Assembly: GCA_024763115.1 (NCBI GenBank)
Contig: JANTGB010000111.1
Coordinates: 1 to 7,213 of the forward strand
Reading direction: 5' to 3'
Length of the DNA: 7,213 nt
Source: Desulfobulbaceae bacterium
Lineage (GTDB): Bacteria; Desulfobacterota; Desulfobulbia; Desulfobulbales; SURF-16
The notes below the pieces were generated by a model. It did not search any database. It had not been told where the DNA came from and saw only the letters and a program-made list of their open reading frames with translations. Every line of letters starts with the position of its first letter. The first letter of the stretch is position 1. A program made the translations under genes and the position numbers. Positions 6,054 to 7,213 of the stretch are shown piece by piece.

Positions 6054-6260
6054 ATGGCTGAAAAACAATCTTATTCCCGGAGGCGGCGGGGCGGAAAAGA
6101 TTATCAATGTCACTGCTGCAGAAAAATTTTACCCTACTGTCGAAACTGCCCCTGCGGCTTCCAGATCTGTGATGACTGCTTTAAAGAAAATCTCTGGGGG
6201 ATCAGTAACGGCCCTACCTGGATCTGCCCGGATTGCGGTCGAGTACGGATGACTTATTAG
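6054..6260 (+). CDS. Small Cys-rich, probably zinc-binding protein
   Basis: I do not recognise a named family. The 68 residues start with a basic segment (SRRRRGGK, 8-15) and then carry ten cysteines: C19, C21, C22, C29, C32, C34, C39, C42, C58 and C61. The pairs C29-x2-C32, C39-x2-C42 and C58-x2-C61 plus C19/C22 would give two four-Cys zinc sites, perhaps interleaved as in RING-like folds; an Fe-S or redox role is possible but less likely. The sequence NLWGISNGPTWICPDCG looks conserved in style. The gene starts 4 bases after the kinase stop, with ggagg at 6037-6041 (rather distant), so it is probably co-expressed with it. Its stop overlaps the mobB stop by 4 bases. It could mediate protein or nucleic-acid contacts. 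Confidence 0.72.
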   Translation: MAEKQSYSRRRRGGKDYQCHCCRKILPYCRNCPCGFQICDDCFKENLWGISNGPTWICPDCGRVRMTY

Positions 6261-6748
6261 CAGGCAATCACGTTAATTAAAAAATCAGCAACAGCCGGGA
6301 TATCGTCCAGGGCAAAACAGGGTAAATCATCGGCTGCCGGAGAATCGGTTATCAGGGCAATCCAGCTTGCATCGCGGTTTTCCAGGGGCGGGTCGCCCGT
6401 TTCCCGGCGATAAACTTCAATCTTGGCCAGATTTGTCCGCTTGTACCCTTCAGCAATTACCAGATCAACCTCGTTAAAATAACGATCCACCAGCTCAGCG
6501 ACATCAGGGTCTTCATCCACGTCACGAATTATGCCCAGGCCTGTGGGCGAGGCCAGGGCGACAATTTCAGCCCCGGCCTTTTTATGCCGCCAGGTATCCT
6601 TGCCCGGTTTATCCATCTCAAATTCATGCACATGGTGTTTGATCGTCCCTACCCGGCAGCCCCGTTGTTTCAGTTCCGGGATCAATTCTTCCAGCAGGGT
6701 TGTTTTGCCGTGGTTGGGTCTGCCGACCAGAGCGACAACAGGAGGCAT
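6257..6748 (-). CDS. mobB: Molybdopterin-guanine dinucleotide biosynthesis protein MobB
   Basis: This is a P-loop GTP-binding adapter that assists MobA in attaching GMP to molybdopterin, giving the dinucleotide cofactor of DMSO-reductase-family enzymes such as formate dehydrogenases. The Walker A motif GRPNHGKT (9-16), TIKHH after strand 2, DKPGKDTWRHKKAGAE and the Walker B-like DLVIAEGYKRTNLAKIEVYR are all typical of MobB. I chose the ATG at 6748, giving 163 residues that begin right at the first beta strand. A TTG at 6757 would add three residues and overlap the upstream HIT stop as TTGA. No clear ribosome site supports either, so coupling to the HIT gene is likely. The 3' end overlaps the gene at 6054-6260 by 4 bases. 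No mobA or moeA is visible. Confidence 0.93.
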   Translation of the reverse strand: MPPVVALVGRPNHGKTTLLEELIPELKQRGCRVGTIKHHVHEFEMDKPGKDTWRHKKAGAEIVALASPTGLGIIRDVDEDPDVAELVDRYFNEVDLVIAEGYKRTNLAKIEVYRRETGDPPLENRDASWIALITDSPAADDLPCFALDDIPAVADFLINVIAC

Positions 6749-6753
6749 ATTGA

Positions 6754-7098
6754 TCAACCCGGAGGCCAGTTCATGTCCCGGCCGCCAAGGATATGCATAT
6801 GGAGGTGAAAAACAGTCTGACCGGCCTGGGCCCCGTTGTTAAAGACAACCCGAAAATCATCGCCGATATTGTCTCGGGCTGCCAGTTCGGCCCCGATTCG
6901 CATCATTTTACCGATAAGCGCCTCATCTTCTGTCCCGACATCTGCCGGGCCCCTGATATGCTTTTTGGGAATCAGCAGAAAATGCACTGGAGCCTGGGGA
7001 GCGATATCGCGAAAGGCCAGCAGTTCATCATCCTCGTATATTTTCTCGGCTGGAATTTCTTCCTTGACTATCTTGCAGAATAAACAATTTTCACTCAT
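6754..7098 (-). CDS. HIT family (HinT-like) nucleotide hydrolase
   Basis: The 114-residue protein matches the HinT branch of the histidine triad family, which hydrolyses nucleoside phosphoramidates such as aminoacyl-AMP adducts. The active-site triad HLHMHILGGR has His98, His100 and His102; NNGAQAGQTVFH precedes it, and Cys5 and Cys8 form half of the common zinc site with His39 and His98 as probable partners. I chose the ATG at 7098, preceded by agagga with good spacing and starting MSENCLFCKIVKEEIP, the usual HIT start. An upstream ATG at 7197 would add 33 residues that come entirely from repeat DNA and a short linker, so it is rejected. It is the first gene of a likely HIT-mobB operon. Confidence 0.94.
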   Translation of the reverse strand: MSENCLFCKIVKEEIPAEKIYEDDELLAFRDIAPQAPVHFLLIPKKHIRGPADVGTEDEALIGKMMRIGAELAARDNIGDDFRVVFNNGAQAGQTVFHLHMHILGGRDMNWPPG

Positions 7099-7123
7099 TG
7101 CAGTCCTCTTGTTTAATTTTCCG

Positions 7124-7213
7124 TAAGCGTTCACCAGCACCTCATCTTCGCCCGTTTGGGCCTTCTCGAATAGCACAAGTATGCTTCGAAGTCCCAAACG
7201 AACGAATCTAAGG
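7124..7213. repeat. Element B, copy 2 (cut by the window edge)
   Basis: Starting 25 bases upstream of the HIT start codon, the element opens with TAAGCGTTCACCAGCACCT (7124-7142), matching both ends of copy 1. It then has ctcatcttcgccc, a perfect stem cgtttggg/cccaaacg (7153-7160, 7193-7200), an inner stem tcgaa/ttcga (7166-7170, 7185-7189) and the conserved apex gaatagcacaagtat (7168-7182). Outer pairing continues to the window edge (7141-7152 with 7201-7213). The arms differ in sequence from copy 1 while flank and apex are kept. Confidence 0.7.

Noticed and set aside
7099..7197. N-terminal extension of the HIT protein
   Set aside because: The extra residues are translated from element B and a short linker, and the family-typical start with a good ribosome site is at 7098.

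Overview
The window holds eight protein-coding genes in four blocks of alternating direction, separated by repeat-rich AT-biased intergenic DNA. The gene set is chromosomal housekeeping: a PII protein beside a short type I glutamine synthetase, an LD-carboxypeptidase, type III pantothenate kinase, a MobB-type cofactor protein and a HIT hydrolase, plus a response-regulator/histidine-kinase hybrid. With a likely sigma-54 promoter in front of glnB, the set suggests a Gram-negative anaerobe, perhaps of the former Deltaproteobacteria (Desulfobacterota). That taxonomic guess is an inference from gene content only.

Layout. Positions 1-638 contain the end of a repeat element, an AT-rich stretch, a sigma-54-type promoter (501-516) and a hairpin-rich leader for glnB. 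The nitrogen block glnB (639-983) and glnA (1335-2663) runs on the + strand and is interrupted by a 134-bp element with inverted ends. A strong two-way terminator (2714-2743) separates it from a - strand pair, coaX (3640-4410) followed by ldcA (2754-3656), which overlap by 17 bases. Positions 4411-4978 form a repeat cluster: a 221-bp element with inverted ends that holds four 25-bp tandem repeats and a conserved cruciform, then a 145-bp palindromic element. Next come a receiver-kinase gene (4979-6049) and a small cysteine-rich protein gene (6054-6260) on the + strand. These converge with, and overlap by 4 bases, a - strand pair of a HIT gene (6754-7098) and mobB. The window ends inside a second palindromic element directly upstream of the HIT gene.

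How the genes work together. GlnB senses nitrogen and energy status. GlnA makes glutamine and looks like the alpha subtype, which lacks the adenylylation segment, so control probably runs through transcription and feedback. CoaX and LdcA serve CoA synthesis and murein recycling, with no obvious functional link between them. MobB points to molybdenum or tungsten pterin enzymes. The kinase hybrid has no sensor domain and no recognisable output partner; its only partner candidate is the zinc-binding-type small protein.

The most unusual material is the family of related intergenic palindromes. Two copies of one cruciform and two of another keep their loops and flanks while their stem sequences differ, and shared GTAAGCG...AGACTCC arms recur at least eight times. 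They sit within about 30 bp of two start codons. They look like miniature mobile elements or structured repeats; no complete new protein system is visible.
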